Shown: positions 26,050 to 35,960, counted from the stretch's first letter. The stretch is 64,000 nucleotides of DNA from Bradyrhizobium sediminis (GCF_018736105.1 NZ_CP076135.1:868001-932000), one strand, 5' to 3'. Translations and numbers: made by a program. Notes: a model not told the origin generated them from the sequence alone.

Positions 26050-27567
26050 TCAGCTGCGCGGCGCGGCGGCGGTCTTTGGGTCGGAAGGCTTGGCTTCGCT
26101 GCTCTTGGGTGCGGGCTTGGTCGCGGGCTTGGCAGCCGGCTTTTCAGCAGCAGCTTTGGGCTTGGCCGGCTTCGCGGCAGGCTTGTCGGTCGCGGCGGCC
26201 GGCTTGTCGGAAGCCTTGTCGGAAGCCTTGGGGGCGGCCGACGGCTTGGCGTGCGCCTGCCTGACGGGTTTCGCGGCAGGCTTGCTGCCGGACTTGGTAT
26301 CGGATTTGGCTTCGGACTTGGCCTCTGACTTGGCGTCGGATTTGGCATCCTTGCCCGCCGTCCTCGCTTCGGCCGCAGCGTCCGGTTTCCCGGCTGCGAC
26401 CCGCGACTTCTTTCCGCGATGCCGCGTCGTCTGCTTTTGCTCGTCCACGGCCACGGCGGCGATCAGGGCGTCGCCGGTCTTCTTCGGGCCGGTGTAGACC
26501 ACGACGGGTTGCGACGCCGCGGGCGCCGCCGCCAGCAGTTCGGACGGCTTCGCCATCGGCGGCTGCAGTCCGGCGGTGAAGAAGGTGACGGCGGCTTCGC
26601 CGCCGCTGGCGCTGGCAACGAGGTCCTCGTCCTCGTCGCTGGCGGGCCGCTTGCGCTTGCCGTTGCACATCTCGTCGCGCAGGTTCGGCGGCGAGGCGTC
26701 GACCGGCACCAGATTGTCGACGGTGCCGAGCGAGGGCCGCAGCCACGACAGCGTGTTGTTGGCAAAGCCGCGCTCGAGCAATTGCGCGGCTTTCACTGCG
26801 CGTGCCTGCCCCGACGACGCGCCGAGCACGACGGCGATCAGCCGCTTGCCGTTGCGCGTGGCCGATGCCACCAGATTGTAGCCGGAGGCGCAGATGAAGC
26901 CGGTCTTGAAGCCGTCGGCGCCCGGATAGCGCCCGATCAGCTTGTTGAAATTCTGCGTGACCCGGCGGCCGAACCGGATCGAGGGGGTGTGCATGAAATA
27001 TTCGTATTCCGGCAGGTCGCGAAGGATCGCGCGCGCCAGGATCGCGAGATCGCGCGCCGAGGTGATCTGGCCCTCGGCGGGCAGGCCGTTCGGATTGACG
27101 TAGCTAGTCTGCGTCATGCCGAGCCGCTGCGCGGTCGAATTCATCTGCGCGGAGAAACCGTCGACCGAACCGGCGACGCCCTCGGCGAGCACCACGGCCA
27201 TGTCGTTGGCCGATTTCACCATCATCATCAGCAGCGCGTTTTCGACGGTGACCTGGGTGCCCGGCCGAAAGCCCATCTTGGAAGGCGACTGCGAGGCTGC
27301 GACCGGCGACACCGTCAGCGTGCTCTCGAGCGACAGCCGGCCTTCCTTGACCGCCTTCAGCGTGACGTAGGCCGTCATCATCTTGGTGACGGAAGCGGGG
27401 TACCAGGGATAGGTCGCGTTCTCGGCCTGCAGCACCTTGCCGGTATCGGCTTCAACCACCAGCAACGCTTCCGCATGCACGACGCGCGGCGCAACAATGG
27501 CGAGCGCTGCGCCAAGAACGATCCAGTTCAACGATGACTTGCGAAGCGAAGGGCGAAGAAACTGCAC
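26050..27567 (-). CDS. D-alanyl-D-alanine carboxypeptidase with K/A/P tail
   Basis: A 505-residue low-molecular-weight penicillin-binding protein trimming peptidoglycan pentapeptides. GTG start, signal peptide to VHAEA. Active site: S59-x-x-K62 in PASVTKMMTAY, SAN in VKSANDMAVVL, KTG in FKTGFICASG. The catalytic domain ends near residue 290. Unusually, the last ~150 residues are a low-complexity tail rich in Lys, Ala, Pro and Ser with short KSDAKSEAK-type repeats, instead of the usual PBP5 beta-domain plus amphipathic anchor. The tail is strongly basic and may hold the enzyme on the wall or on anionic polymers (inference). Confidence 0.93.
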   Translation of the reverse strand: MQFLRPSLRKSSLNWIVLGAALAIVAPRVVHAEALLVVEADTGKVLQAENATYPWYPASVTKMMTAYVTLKAVKEGRLSLESTLTVSPVAASQSPSKMGFRPGTQVTVENALLMMMVKSANDMAVVLAEGVAGSVDGFSAQMNSTAQRLGMTQTSYVNPNGLPAEGQITSARDLAILARAILRDLPEYEYFMHTPSIRFGRRVTQNFNKLIGRYPGADGFKTGFICASGYNLVASATRNGKRLIAVVLGASSGQARAVKAAQLLERGFANNTLSWLRPSLGTVDNLVPVDASPPNLRDEMCNGKRKRPASDEDEDLVASASGGEAAVTFFTAGLQPPMAKPSELLAAAPAASQPVVVYTGPKKTGDALIAAVAVDEQKQTTRHRGKKSRVAAGKPDAAAEARTAGKDAKSDAKSEAKSEAKSDTKSGSKPAAKPVRQAHAKPSAAPKASDKASDKPAAATDKPAAKPAKPKAAAEKPAAKPATKPAPKSSEAKPSDPKTAAAPRS

Positions 27568-27748
27568 TATCCGATTCCGGTCCTTTGAGACCCGCCTTCG
27601 AAGAGGAGGTCTGGCGTGTGACGTTCGGGTTTCAAGCGTGTCCGGCGCCGTCGGTTACGGCGGCTGCAAACCTATACCGGCTTGGGGGCCCGGAACAGAG
27701 GCTGTGCGATTAAATCGTGGACGAAATAGGCCGAATTTTCGGCACCGT

Positions 27749-29554
27749 CTAACTCTTGACGGGCGCGCTGTCCGGTTGCGGCGCCTGGATGCTGGCCCGC
27801 GCATTTTCCTGCACCATGAACTGGGCTCGCGCGAGTTCCGCAAAACGGCCGCCTTGCGCCACCAGTTCGTCGAAAGTTCCGCTTTCGATCACGCGGCCGC
27901 CGTCGAACACCAGGATGCGCGTGGCGTTGCGGATGGTCGAAAGCCGGTGCGCGATCACGAACGTGGTGCGTCCCTTCATCACCTCGTCCAGCGCCGCGTT
28001 GACCTTGGCCTCGGTGACGGCATCGAGCGCGCTGGTGGCCTCATCGAGGATCAGGATTGGCGGATCCTTCAACAGCGCGCGTGCGATCGATAATCGCTGC
28101 CGCTCGCCGCCGGACAGCATGCGCCCGCGCTCGCCGGCACTGGTCTCGAATCCCTGCTCGCTGCGTTCGATGAATTCCAGCGCCTGGGCGCGGCCCGCCG
28201 CAATCCGCATTTCCTCCTCGGTGGCGTCCGGCTTGCCGACGCGCAGGTTGTCGGCGATCGAACGGTTGAACAGCAGCGCTTCCTGAAACACCACGCCGAT
28301 GTTCCGCCGCAGCGCCGTCAGCGTCAGGCCGCGGACATCCATGCCGTCGACCCTGATGAAGCCGGACTGCGGATCGAATGCGCGATGCAACAGCGCGATC
28401 GCCGTCGATTTGCCGGCGCCGGTGGGGCCGACCAGCGCGATGGTCTGGCCGGGCAGCGCGGTGAAGGAAAGATCCTCGACCGCGGGCCGCTTGCCGTCAT
28501 ACGAAAACGAGACGTCCTTGAATTCGACCAGGCCCGAGAGCCGGCCTGGATCGATCGCGTCGGGCCGGTCGCGCACCGCGGGCACGGCGTCCAGCACGTT
28601 GAAGAATTCCTGCAGCCTCGGCGCCTCCATGAACACGTTGTTGATGAAGGAGACCACCTGTTCGAGCTTCTGGATCAGCATGGTGGCGAAGCTGACGAAC
28701 ATCACGATCTCGCCGACCGAGGTGAGGCCCTGCTCGTGCAGCGCGATGCCGACGGTGAAGATCGCGAGCACGGTGATGGTGGTCGATGCCCGCGTGATGA
28801 CGGTGACCAGCGCCCACCACGACAAGACCGGCATCTGCACCGCCAGCAGCTTGTCGGCGACGTAGCGCAGGCCTTCGACCTCGGCGCTGACGCGCACGAA
28901 GCTCTGCACCAGCGCGACGTTGCCGAGCGCGTCGGAGGCGCGCGCCGACAGGTCGCTGTAGTGCTCCTCGACCTCGCTTTGCATGCCGTAGGTCTTGCGC
29001 ACCACCAGCGTGGTCAGCACCGTGAACACCACGCACAGCACGAACAGCAGGACCGCCAGCCGCCAGTTGATGTAGAGCGCCAGCGGCAGCAGCACCACCA
29101 GCGACATGATCGCGGCGAAATGCTCGCGGAAAAATCCGAGCCAGAGCCGCCACAGCGAGTCGGTGCCGTTCAGCATCACCTTCATCAGCCGGCCGGAATG
29201 GTGGCCGGTGTGGAAGGTCAGCGGCAGCTGCATGATGTGCTCGAAATAATTCGTCAGCACCGCCTGGCGCTGGCGATGCGCCAGCCGGTCGGCGTGCAGC
29301 GCCACCGCCGCACTGCACAGAAGGGTGAACAGGCCGAACGCCGCCCAGGCCGCCAGCAGCGGCCAGGCCGACGAAGACGCCAGCGGACCGCTGACGGGTT
29401 TGCCCGAGAGCACGTCGACGATGCGGCCGAACAGCACCGGTTCGGCGAATTGCGCGCCGGCCAGCAGCAGGTTGGCGCCGGCGAGAATCCAGCCCAGCCG
29501 CGCTTCCTTGCCGAGCAGTTCGAGGACGCGGGTATAAAGGCGAAGCATGGACAT
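27749..29554 (-). CDS. NdvA/ChvA-like ABC exporter (ATPase-permease fusion)
   Basis: A ~601-residue half-transporter: six transmembrane helices (residues ~20-300), then an ATPase domain with [14 protein letters not shown] (Walker A), [15 protein letters not shown] (signature), [13 protein letters not shown] (Walker B) and IAHRLSTIR (switch His). Layout and sequence ([22 protein letters not shown]) are closest to the cyclic beta-glucan exporters NdvA/ChvA of rhizobia, though no glucan synthase gene is nearby, and a lipid or peptide substrate is possible. The start is uncertain among GTG 29569, ATG 29554 and ATG 29548. Confidence 0.9.
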   Translation of the reverse strand: MSMLRLYTRVLELLGKEARLGWILAGANLLLAGAQFAEPVLFGRIVDVLSGKPVSGPLASSSAWPLLAAWAAFGLFTLLCSAAVALHADRLAHRQRQAVLTNYFEHIMQLPLTFHTGHHSGRLMKVMLNGTDSLWRLWLGFFREHFAAIMSLVVLLPLALYINWRLAVLLFVLCVVFTVLTTLVVRKTYGMQSEVEEHYSDLSARASDALGNVALVQSFVRVSAEVEGLRYVADKLLAVQMPVLSWWALVTVITRASTTITVLAIFTVGIALHEQGLTSVGEIVMFVSFATMLIQKLEQVVSFINNVFMEAPRLQEFFNVLDAVPAVRDRPDAIDPGRLSGLVEFKDVSFSYDGKRPAVEDLSFTALPGQTIALVGPTGAGKSTAIALLHRAFDPQSGFIRVDGMDVRGLTLTALRRNIGVVFQEALLFNRSIADNLRVGKPDATEEEMRIAAGRAQALEFIERSEQGFETSAGERGRMLSGGERQRLSIARALLKDPPILILDEATSALDAVTEAKVNAALDEVMKGRTTFVIAHRLSTIRNATRILVFDGGRVIESGTFDELVAQGGRFAELARAQFMVQENARASIQAPQPDSAPVKS

Positions 29555-29643
29555 GCGGGCGGGACTCACGGGGCGGACGGCGGTCAGGCCCGCATTCTAA
29601 TCAGGGATCGCCGGGGAGATACAGGCGTCCGCCGAGGTTTTGC

Positions 29644-30699
29644 TCAGTTGATCAGGCGGCCGCCGATCGGCGGCAGGAAGGAATCGTCGAAAATATCCGA
29701 TACCGCCGACCGCTTCTGGAATTTGAAGTCCTCGGCGATCTGGCCGACCGACCGGTCGAAGCGGGCGGGATCGATGCTGCCGATGCCGTTGCGTTTCACC
29801 TCGCCGGTGAGGATGTTGTCGCGAATGACGGCACGCAGGCGTTCCAGCTCGAGATCGTGCGATCCGCCATCCATCCGGCTGACGACTTCATCCACCGCAT
29901 GCCCCGGCTCCTTGATCGCCAGATGGGTGCCGGCAATCGCCGCGCGCAGGAAACCCTTCACCGCCTCGGGCTTACTGGCGGCGAATGCCGGGTTGACGAT
30001 GAGCGCGAAGCCGTAGGCCTCGCAGCCATAGTCGGCGAATCGAAGCACCGCGAGGTCGTCGGCCGGAACGCCGCGATCCCGCAAGTTGACGGCCGACAGA
30101 TAGGAAAATCCGGTGACGGCATCGACCTGACCCGCCGACAGCATAGGCTCGCGCACCGCGGCGCTGATCTTGTGCTGCTTGACGCCCGCGACCTTGATCC
30201 CGTTCTGCCGCGCCAGGGCCGGCCACAGCCGGATCGACAGGTCGCCCTGGGCGACGCCCAGCGTCTTGCCCTCGATATCGGAGAGCGCATGAATGCCGCG
30301 GCTCTTGCGGGCAATGATGGCGTAGGGCGCCTTGTTGAACAGCACGAACACCGCCTTGATCGGCGGGGCGCCCGGCTTGTCGCGAAAGCGGATCAGTTCG
30401 TTGATGTCGACCAGCGCGAAATCGCTGGTCCCCGCGGCGACGCGGGCAATGCCGTCGGCCGATCCGCTGGCGATGTTGGTGTTGACCGAAAGTCCCTCCG
30501 AACCGAACAAACCCTTTGCGGCTGCCAGCACGAAGGGAGCTGCGCTGGCATCGATCGGACGATCGAGCGAAAACTGGACCGCAACCGGGGGCTTTTCATC
30601 CGCAGCCCGGCTTGCTCCCGCGTCGAACCCGCCAAGACCCAGCAGACCGATCAGCGAAGTCAGGAAGCAGCGGACTGCAATGGTCTGGTCTGCACGCAT
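29644..30699 (-). CDS. NMT1/SsuA-like ABC solute-binding protein (orphan)
   Basis: A 351-residue periplasmic receptor. Signal peptide ends near ASRAADE. SLDRPIDASAAPFVLAAAKG, LFGSEGLSVNTNIASGSADG and VAAGTSDFALVDINELIRFR follow the nitrate/sulfonate/thiamine-precursor binding fold (NMT1). No permease or ATPase of that class is adjacent; the ABC gene downstream is an exporter and not a partner. Ligand unknown. The gene shares the strand with the exporter but is separated by about 90 bp. Confidence 0.88.
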   Translation of the reverse strand: MRADQTIAVRCFLTSLIGLLGLGGFDAGASRAADEKPPVAVQFSLDRPIDASAAPFVLAAAKGLFGSEGLSVNTNIASGSADGIARVAAGTSDFALVDINELIRFRDKPGAPPIKAVFVLFNKAPYAIIARKSRGIHALSDIEGKTLGVAQGDLSIRLWPALARQNGIKVAGVKQHKISAAVREPMLSAGQVDAVTGFSYLSAVNLRDRGVPADDLAVLRFADYGCEAYGFALIVNPAFAASKPEAVKGFLRAAIAGTHLAIKEPGHAVDEVVSRMDGGSHDLELERLRAVIRDNILTGEVKRNGIGSIDPARFDRSVGQIAEDFKFQKRSAVSDIFDDSFLPPIGGRLIN

Positions 30700-30931
30700 T
30701 GCGATTACTTCAGGCGGGCCAGGCGCCAGTTGCAGCGCCGGCTCTGTTTGTTTGATGGCGCTTTGAAGCGCCGGAGGCGGGCATTCTGCCGCAGCATATC
30801 TGAACGGTCGATGAGTGCCATGATTTCGACACCGATCGTTCAGCCTGCATTCGGATTGGGGAACCTAACATGGGGGCCAGTGGTTAGCTTGACGAGGCCT
30901 GCCAGGCCAGGCTGCCACGGAGGACATTGAA

Positions 30932-31351
30932 ATGTTCGCGCGAAAAGGTTCGTTTTCATCGATTGGTCGCACCGCCGTCATGGCGACGGTGGCCGCGGTG
31001 GCGCTGACGGCAGTCGAGCCGTCGATGGCGCGCGCCGGGTCCGCGCCTGCAGGCGAGGGCCTGAAGGCCGCGACCGCCACCAGCGACGCCACCGACTTCA
31101 GCGCCCGCCGCCGTTACTATCGGGGCGGCGGCGCTGCCGCGGCAGCTGCCTTCGCCGGTATTGTCGGCACCGGTCTTGCGATCGCCGCGGCCCAGAGCCG
31201 CCGCGATTATTACTATGGCGGCGGGCCGGTCTATTACGGCGGAGGCCCGGTTTATTACGGCGGCAGCCCCTATTACTATGGTGGACGTGACGCATACGGC
31301 TACGGCGGGTACGGTTATGACGGCGCCAAGAGTTATTATGGCGGCTGGTAA
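30932..31351 (+). CDS. Exported Gly/Tyr-rich repeat protein
   Basis: A 139-residue protein: signal peptide (MFARKGSFSSIGRTAVMATV to MARAGS), a basic SARRRYYRGGG segment, an Ala-rich hydrophobic helix (AAAAAAFAGIVGTGLAIAAA) that may insert in a membrane, then a tail of repeated YYGGGPVYYGG-type units to the C-terminus (...YGYDGAKSYYGGW). Such Tyr/Gly tails occur in rhizobial surface or glycine-zipper-like small proteins of unknown role. GGAGG stands ahead of the ATG. Confidence 0.75.
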   Translation: MFARKGSFSSIGRTAVMATVAAVALTAVEPSMARAGSAPAGEGLKAATATSDATDFSARRRYYRGGGAAAAAAFAGIVGTGLAIAAAQSRRDYYYGGGPVYYGGGPVYYGGSPYYYGGRDAYGYGGYGYDGAKSYYGGW

Positions 31352-31477
31352 GCGTTACCTTCCCGAACCGGCTTCGGTTCGCCGGCCTTAACGATGCCGG
31401 CGGATTTCTTTCGGCGTGGGGGTGCGGAAAGGCCTGCCGTTAACACGCTTTCCATCGGATTCGACTAGTTTCGAACG

Positions 31478-31891
31478 ATGAGTGATTCGCTCGGCAGGCT
31501 TTATCTGGCAGTGCTCGCGGCCAAGGATCTCGATCCGGCAACGTCGCGAACCGCGCGGCTGTTTCAACGTGGTCCGGCCAAGATGGCCAAGAAACTGGCG
31601 GAAGAAGCCATCGAGGTCGTGATCGATGCCGTCAATGGCAATTCCGATGCGGTGGTCCGCGAGAGCGCCGATCTTCTCTACAATCTCACCGTGCTGTGGG
31701 CGGCGGCCGGCGTCCGTCCCGAGGACGTCTGGCGCGAGATGGAGCGGCGCGAACATCTGCTCGGCATCGCCGAGAAGCTGCCGAAATCATCCGTCAAACT
31801 GCGCAAGACAGCTGCTGCTCCGGCCGCTTCCCCGGCCGTCCGGCGACGAATTGTCGCGCTTGAAGGCCGCAGCCTGCGCAAGCGGCACTAA
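31478..31891 (+). CDS. hisE: HisE-like phosphoribosyl-ATP pyrophosphohydrolase
   Basis: A 137-residue MazG-fold protein. KKLAEEAIEVVIDAVNGN and VVRESADLLYNLTVLWAAAG give the E-E-x-x-E / E-S-x-D metal-binding set of HisE; RGPAKMAKK is the family start. The enzyme would hydrolyse phosphoribosyl-ATP in histidine synthesis. It sits outside any his operon and has a ~35-residue basic C-terminal extension (RRRIVALEGRSLRKRH), so it may be a second HisE or a nucleotide-pool hydrolase rather than the pathway enzyme. Confidence 0.8.
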   Translation: MSDSLGRLYLAVLAAKDLDPATSRTARLFQRGPAKMAKKLAEEAIEVVIDAVNGNSDAVVRESADLLYNLTVLWAAAGVRPEDVWREMERREHLLGIAEKLPKSSVKLRKTAAAPAASPAVRRRIVALEGRSLRKRH

Positions 31892-31954
31892 TCCTCCTCA
31901 AATTCGGGCACTTCGCGGCATGGACAAATCCGCTCCATGGTGGTTCATCGCGCC

Positions 31955-32536
31955 ATGCTGAGACGGATTTACGATTGGTGCATTGACTCCGCCCACAAGC
32001 CATACTCGGCCTGGATCATGGGCGCGGTGTCGTTCGCGGAAAGCTCGTTCTTTCCGGTACCGCCGGATGTGATGTTGGTCCCGATGTCGCTGGCGCGGCC
32101 GGAGCGGGCCTGGTTCTACGCCATGGTCTGCACCGTGACCTCGGTGCTGGGCGGCGTCGTCGGCTATGCCATCGGCGCGCTGCTGTACGATTCCCTCGGG
32201 CAATGGCTGATCCAGATCTATGGTCTCAGCGGCAAGGTCGAAGCCTTCCGGGCATCCTATGCCGAATGGGGCGCGCTGATCATCATCGGCAAGGGCCTGA
32301 CGCCGATCCCCTACAAGCTCGTGACCATTACCTCGGGCTTTGCCGGCTACGACGTCTGGCTGTTCGTGCTGTGCTCGATCATCGCGCGCGGCGGACGCTT
32401 CTTCGTGGTGGCTATCCTGCTCAACCGCTATGGCGAATGGATCCGGACCAGGATCGAGAAGCATCTGGGGTTGTGGGTGGCGCTGGGCGCCGCCGTGCTG
32501 GTGCTCGGATTCTACGTCGCATTTCGATTGATTTGA
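31955..32536 (+). CDS. DedA/YqaA-family membrane protein
   Basis: A 193-residue membrane protein of the VTT/DedA superfamily (polyprenyl-phosphate or phospholipid flippase family). FAESSFFPVPPDVMLVPMSL is the family E-(x)-F-x-P-x-P-x-(D/E) motif; GGVVGYAIGALLYDSLG, ALIIIGKGLTPIPYKLVTIT (G-[RK]-F/L-x-P motif) and IARGGRFFVVAILL the others. The start ATG 31955 is preferred; an ATG six codons upstream (31937) is possible. Four to five membrane segments. Confidence 0.9.
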   Translation: MLRRIYDWCIDSAHKPYSAWIMGAVSFAESSFFPVPPDVMLVPMSLARPERAWFYAMVCTVTSVLGGVVGYAIGALLYDSLGQWLIQIYGLSGKVEAFRASYAEWGALIIIGKGLTPIPYKLVTITSGFAGYDVWLFVLCSIIARGGRFFVVAILLNRYGEWIRTRIEKHLGLWVALGAAVLVLGFYVAFRLI

Positions 32537-32589
32537 ACGCGGCCGTGAAGCGCTTTGCCGGCCGGCGGGTTCGGGTTAGACTCGCTGCC

Positions 32590-33207
32590 ATGCTCGATCG
32601 CACCGGCAACATCCTGGCGCTGTGCAGGACGCATGTCGCGACCGCCTGCGCGGCGCTGTCGATCTCAGTCATGGCCACGGAAGCCTGCTGGCCGCAGGCC
32701 GCACCCCCGCCGCCATCCTCGCTCGGCGTCCAGTCGCCGGCCCAGCAAACGGCGCCGGACCGGCCCGCGCCCCGGCAGAGCGAGCCTGCGCCGCCGCCCC
32801 AGCCGCCGGCGCAGGAGGAAAATCCCGGCCTGATCAACGAACTCGGGAAATTGTGGGAGAAATCCAAGTCGATCCTGCCGCCGCTGAAGAGCCCACAGGA
32901 GACCATCGAGGACCTCAACGCCCGTGCCAAGGACGCCACCAAGGACGCCGGCGAAAGCCTGTCGCGCCTGGCCAAGCCCTCCTTGATGGTGACCGGGCGC
33001 ATGGGGTGCCCGGTGTCGGCCAACGGCGCGCCGGACTGCAAGGCCGGCGCGGACAAGCTCTGCCAGAGCAAGGGCTACAAGGAAGGCAAGAGCCTCGATA
33101 CCGATGCTGCGGAAAAGTGCTCGGCCAGGGTGTATCTGCCGGGCCACAAACGCGAGCCGGGCGACTGCCGGACCGAAAATTACGTGACCCGCGCGCTATG
33201 CCAGTAG
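32590..33207 (+). CDS. Exported proline-rich hypothetical protein
   Basis: A 205-residue protein. An N-terminal hydrophobic stretch (VATACAALSISVMATEACW) is followed by a Pro/Gln-rich linker (PAPRQSEPAPPPQPPAQEEN), a helical segment (LINELGKLWEKSKSILPPLK) and a C-terminal domain with six cysteines (RMGCPV, DCKAG, LCQSKG, KCSAR, GDCRTE, ALCQ). The pattern suggests a disulfide-rich periplasmic domain tethered by a linker. No family recognised. It starts 53 bp after the DedA gene and may share its transcript. Confidence 0.75.
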   Translation: MLDRTGNILALCRTHVATACAALSISVMATEACWPQAAPPPPSSLGVQSPAQQTAPDRPAPRQSEPAPPPQPPAQEENPGLINELGKLWEKSKSILPPLKSPQETIEDLNARAKDATKDAGESLSRLAKPSLMVTGRMGCPVSANGAPDCKAGADKLCQSKGYKEGKSLDTDAAEKCSARVYLPGHKREPGDCRTENYVTRALCQ

Positions 33208-33315
33208 CGCCTTGGCACAAGCGAAAAAGGCGGATTTGCCTTCTTGGTATGATGTCTGGCATTTATCGGGCCAATGCACCACGCCTTCCCCGAATGAGCT
33301 AAGAGGATCTTTCGA

Positions 33316-34284
33316 ATGTCCATGCCTGCCTTGTTCAAGGGCCGTCTGTCGATTCCCGTGATCGGATCGCCGCTGTTCATCATTTCAGTGCCCGATCTCG
33401 TGATCGCGCAGTGCAAGGCTGGTATCGTCGGCTCGTTTCCGTCGCTGAACGCGCGTCCGCCGGCCTTGCTCGACGAGTGGCTGGTGCGGATCAAGGAAGA
33501 ATTGGCCGCATACGACAAGGCGCATCCCGAGCGGCCGTCGGCGCCGTTCGCGGTCAACCAGATCGTGCATAAATCCAACAACCGGCTCGATCACGACCTG
33601 GCGCTTTGCGAAAAGCACAAGGTGCCGATGATCATCACCTCGCTCGGCGCGCGCGAAGAACTCAATCAGGCCGCGCATCGCTGGGGCGGCATCGTGTTTC
33701 ATGACGTGATCAACCAGCGCTTCGCCCACAAGGCGATCGAGAAGGGCGCGGACGGCCTGATCCTGGTAGCCGCCGGCGCCGGCGGCCATGCCGGCGAGAT
33801 CTCGCCGTTCGCGTTCGTGGCCGAGACCAGGCAATGGTTCGACGGGCCGGTTGCGCTGTCGGGCGCCATCGGCAACGGCCGCGCGATCCGCGCGGCGCGG
33901 GTGCTCGGCGCCGACTTCGCCTATATCGGCTCCGCCTTCATCGCCACCACCGAAGCCAATGCGGTGGAGGGCTACAAGCAGATGGTCACCACCTCGACCG
34001 CCGAAGATATCGTCTATTCCAACCTGTTCACCGGCGTGCACGGCAATTACCTGAAGAAATCGATCGTCGCCGCCGGCATGGACCCGGACAACCTGCCGGA
34101 GTCCGATCCGTCGAAAATGAATTTCGGTACCGACGCCACGGGCGAGCGCGCCAAGCCGAAGGCCTGGAAGGACATCTGGGGCAGCGGCCAGGGCGTCGGC
34201 AGCGTCGGCAAGATCGTGCCGGCCGCCGAACTGATCGCGCGGTTCAAGAAGGAATACGACGAAGCCGTCGATCCGCCGCTTTGA
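33316..34284 (+). CDS. Nitronate monooxygenase
   Basis: A 322-residue FMN enzyme of the NMO/2-nitropropane dioxygenase family that oxidises toxic propionate-3-nitronate and alkyl nitronates. Family features: GSPLFIISVPDLVIAQCKAG, VGSFPSLNARPPALLDEW, LILVAAGAGGHAGEISPFAF (with catalytic-region GGHAG), LSGAIGNGRAIRAARVLGAD and FAYIGSAFIATTEANA for flavin phosphate binding. Cytoplasmic. AAGAGGATC precedes the ATG. Transcribed alone. Confidence 0.94.
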   Translation: MSMPALFKGRLSIPVIGSPLFIISVPDLVIAQCKAGIVGSFPSLNARPPALLDEWLVRIKEELAAYDKAHPERPSAPFAVNQIVHKSNNRLDHDLALCEKHKVPMIITSLGAREELNQAAHRWGGIVFHDVINQRFAHKAIEKGADGLILVAAGAGGHAGEISPFAFVAETRQWFDGPVALSGAIGNGRAIRAARVLGADFAYIGSAFIATTEANAVEGYKQMVTTSTAEDIVYSNLFTGVHGNYLKKSIVAAGMDPDNLPESDPSKMNFGTDATGERAKPKAWKDIWGSGQGVGSVGKIVPAAELIARFKKEYDEAVDPPL

Positions 34285-34345
34285 GGTCAAACCTCACCTG
34301 AAGACGCGTCCTCACTACGGCGCTGCCGTTTCAGCCGATCGGTCC

Positions 34346-35932
34346 CTATTCGAGTTCGATCGGCTGGAACTTTCCGGTTTCGTCGAGCGCGGTTCCCCAG
34401 ATCTTGTGCGAGGCCTGGTGTTCGCCGCGGCCAAAGCTGAGCGACGTGCCAAGGCCCAGATCGAGATTGCGCGTGTTCTCGAGGACGTCGATCAGTTTTT
34501 CGGTATCGAATTGCGTTCCGGCCCGCTTGACGGCCTGAATCAGCACGTTCGCCGCGACGAAGCCTTCCAGAGAGACATAGTCGGGCGCTTCGCCGGGGAA
34601 ATACTTGGCGAGGGCATTCTTGTATTCGAGCACGATCGATGAATAGCCGGAAACCGCCGGCACCACCTGCGTGACGATGACGCCGGTCGCGTAGCGCGCG
34701 CCCAGCAGCTTCAATTCCTCGGCAAGCGCGGTGCTGCCGACGAACGACACGTTGGTGTAGATCATCTGCGGATTGATATCGCGCGTCTTCTCGATGAACC
34801 TCGCGGCGGCCCGATAGGTTGACACCATGACCACGGCCCTGATCGACTTTTGCGCCTTCAGCTGATTGACCGCATCCTCGACATCGACGGTGTTCCGCGT
34901 GTAGTTGAGCCGAACGATGGCGCCGTCGTTGGCGCCGAGCGCGCGAAATGCCTTGGCGACGCCTGCGAATCCGGCGTCGCCGTAGGAGTCCTGCTGGGCG
35001 AAAACGGCGATCTGCCTGGGTTGCAGCTTGCGCATTTTCACGAGGTAGCGGACCACGGCATCGGTTTCTTCCGCATAGCTCGCCCGATAGTTGAATACGT
35101 AGCGATCGGGCGGATCGCTGCGGAGGATGTTGGCGCCGGTGAACGCGCCGAAGAACAGCATCCGCCGCTCGAGCGCGTAAGGCACCGCGACCACGGCGGT
35201 GGGCGTTCCGACATTTCCGATGATGCCGAATACCTGATCCTTTTCGTAGAGCTGCTTCATGGCCTCAGTCGTGCGCGTCGGCTCATAGCCGTCGTCGGCC
35301 GCGATCAGCCGGAGCATCCGGCCCTCTATGCCGCCGGCATCATTGATCCGGTTGAACGCGGTGTCGATGCCGAGCTTCATCTGGCGTCCGAGCTCCTTCG
35401 CGGCGCCAGAAAACGGCGCCGCGATCCCGAACCGGATTTCCCGGTCGGTGATGCCGCGCTGAGGAGGCGCGGTGACGATCGGCGCCGTCGAAGGGGCTGC
35501 GACCGCGGCCGGCGGTCCAATGGCCGCCGCCAGGCTCGGCCCGGCGATCGAGCGTTCGAGGTCCGCCAGCTGGCGGTCCGCCGATTTGCAGTCGGTCCTT
35601 CCCGACGACACGGCGCTACGGCCGTCAGCGACGCTGCGGTCGAACAGTTGCGTAAGGTTCGATCGCTCGGCCTCGTTGGATGAGCCCTCCCTTATCACCG
35701 CCGCGAATTTGTCGGAGATCGTCTGGATCCGGGACCGCGCGATGTCCGGGCAGGCCAACGCCGAACCGACGATCGGCCCGACGCGGCTCGCAAGGTCGCG
35801 CACTATTTCCGCGTTGCCGGGCGCCGCGTTCGCGGCGCCTGCCAGCAAGGTGCCTATGAGGAGCAGCATCCAGGGAGCGCATCGCGCGCTCCGCGGGACC
35901 GTGGTCGTGTTGGACCGATCATCAGGCAGCAT
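34346..35932 (-). CDS. LivK-like ABC receptor with extra N-terminal domain
   Basis: A ~528-residue periplasmic protein. Signal peptide (to AANAAPGN), then a helical segment of ~110 residues with two cysteines (ALACPDIARS, GRTDCKSADR) not found in ordinary receptors, an Ala/Pro linker, and from ITDREIRFGIAAPFSGAAKE onward a full type I periplasmic-binding fold (Peripla_BP_6, branched-chain amino-acid/urea receptor family: VFGIIGNVGTPTAVVAVPYA, AVFAQQDSYGDAGFAGV). No ABC transport genes nearby. ATG 35932 chosen (AGGAAAG seven bases upstream) over GTG 35938. Follows the membrane protein at 35961 by 28 bp, likely an operon. Confidence 0.87.
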   Translation of the reverse strand: MLPDDRSNTTTVPRSARCAPWMLLLIGTLLAGAANAAPGNAEIVRDLASRVGPIVGSALACPDIARSRIQTISDKFAAVIREGSSNEAERSNLTQLFDRSVADGRSAVSSGRTDCKSADRQLADLERSIAGPSLAAAIGPPAAVAAPSTAPIVTAPPQRGITDREIRFGIAAPFSGAAKELGRQMKLGIDTAFNRINDAGGIEGRMLRLIAADDGYEPTRTTEAMKQLYEKDQVFGIIGNVGTPTAVVAVPYALERRMLFFGAFTGANILRSDPPDRYVFNYRASYAEETDAVVRYLVKMRKLQPRQIAVFAQQDSYGDAGFAGVAKAFRALGANDGAIVRLNYTRNTVDVEDAVNQLKAQKSIRAVVMVSTYRAAARFIEKTRDINPQMIYTNVSFVGSTALAEELKLLGARYATGVIVTQVVPAVSGYSSIVLEYKNALAKYFPGEAPDYVSLEGFVAANVLIQAVKRAGTQFDTEKLIDVLENTRNLDLGLGTSLSFGRGEHQASHKIWGTALDETGKFQPIELE

Positions 35933-35960
35933 CGTCACTCTTTCCTGTTTGAGTTGTTGC

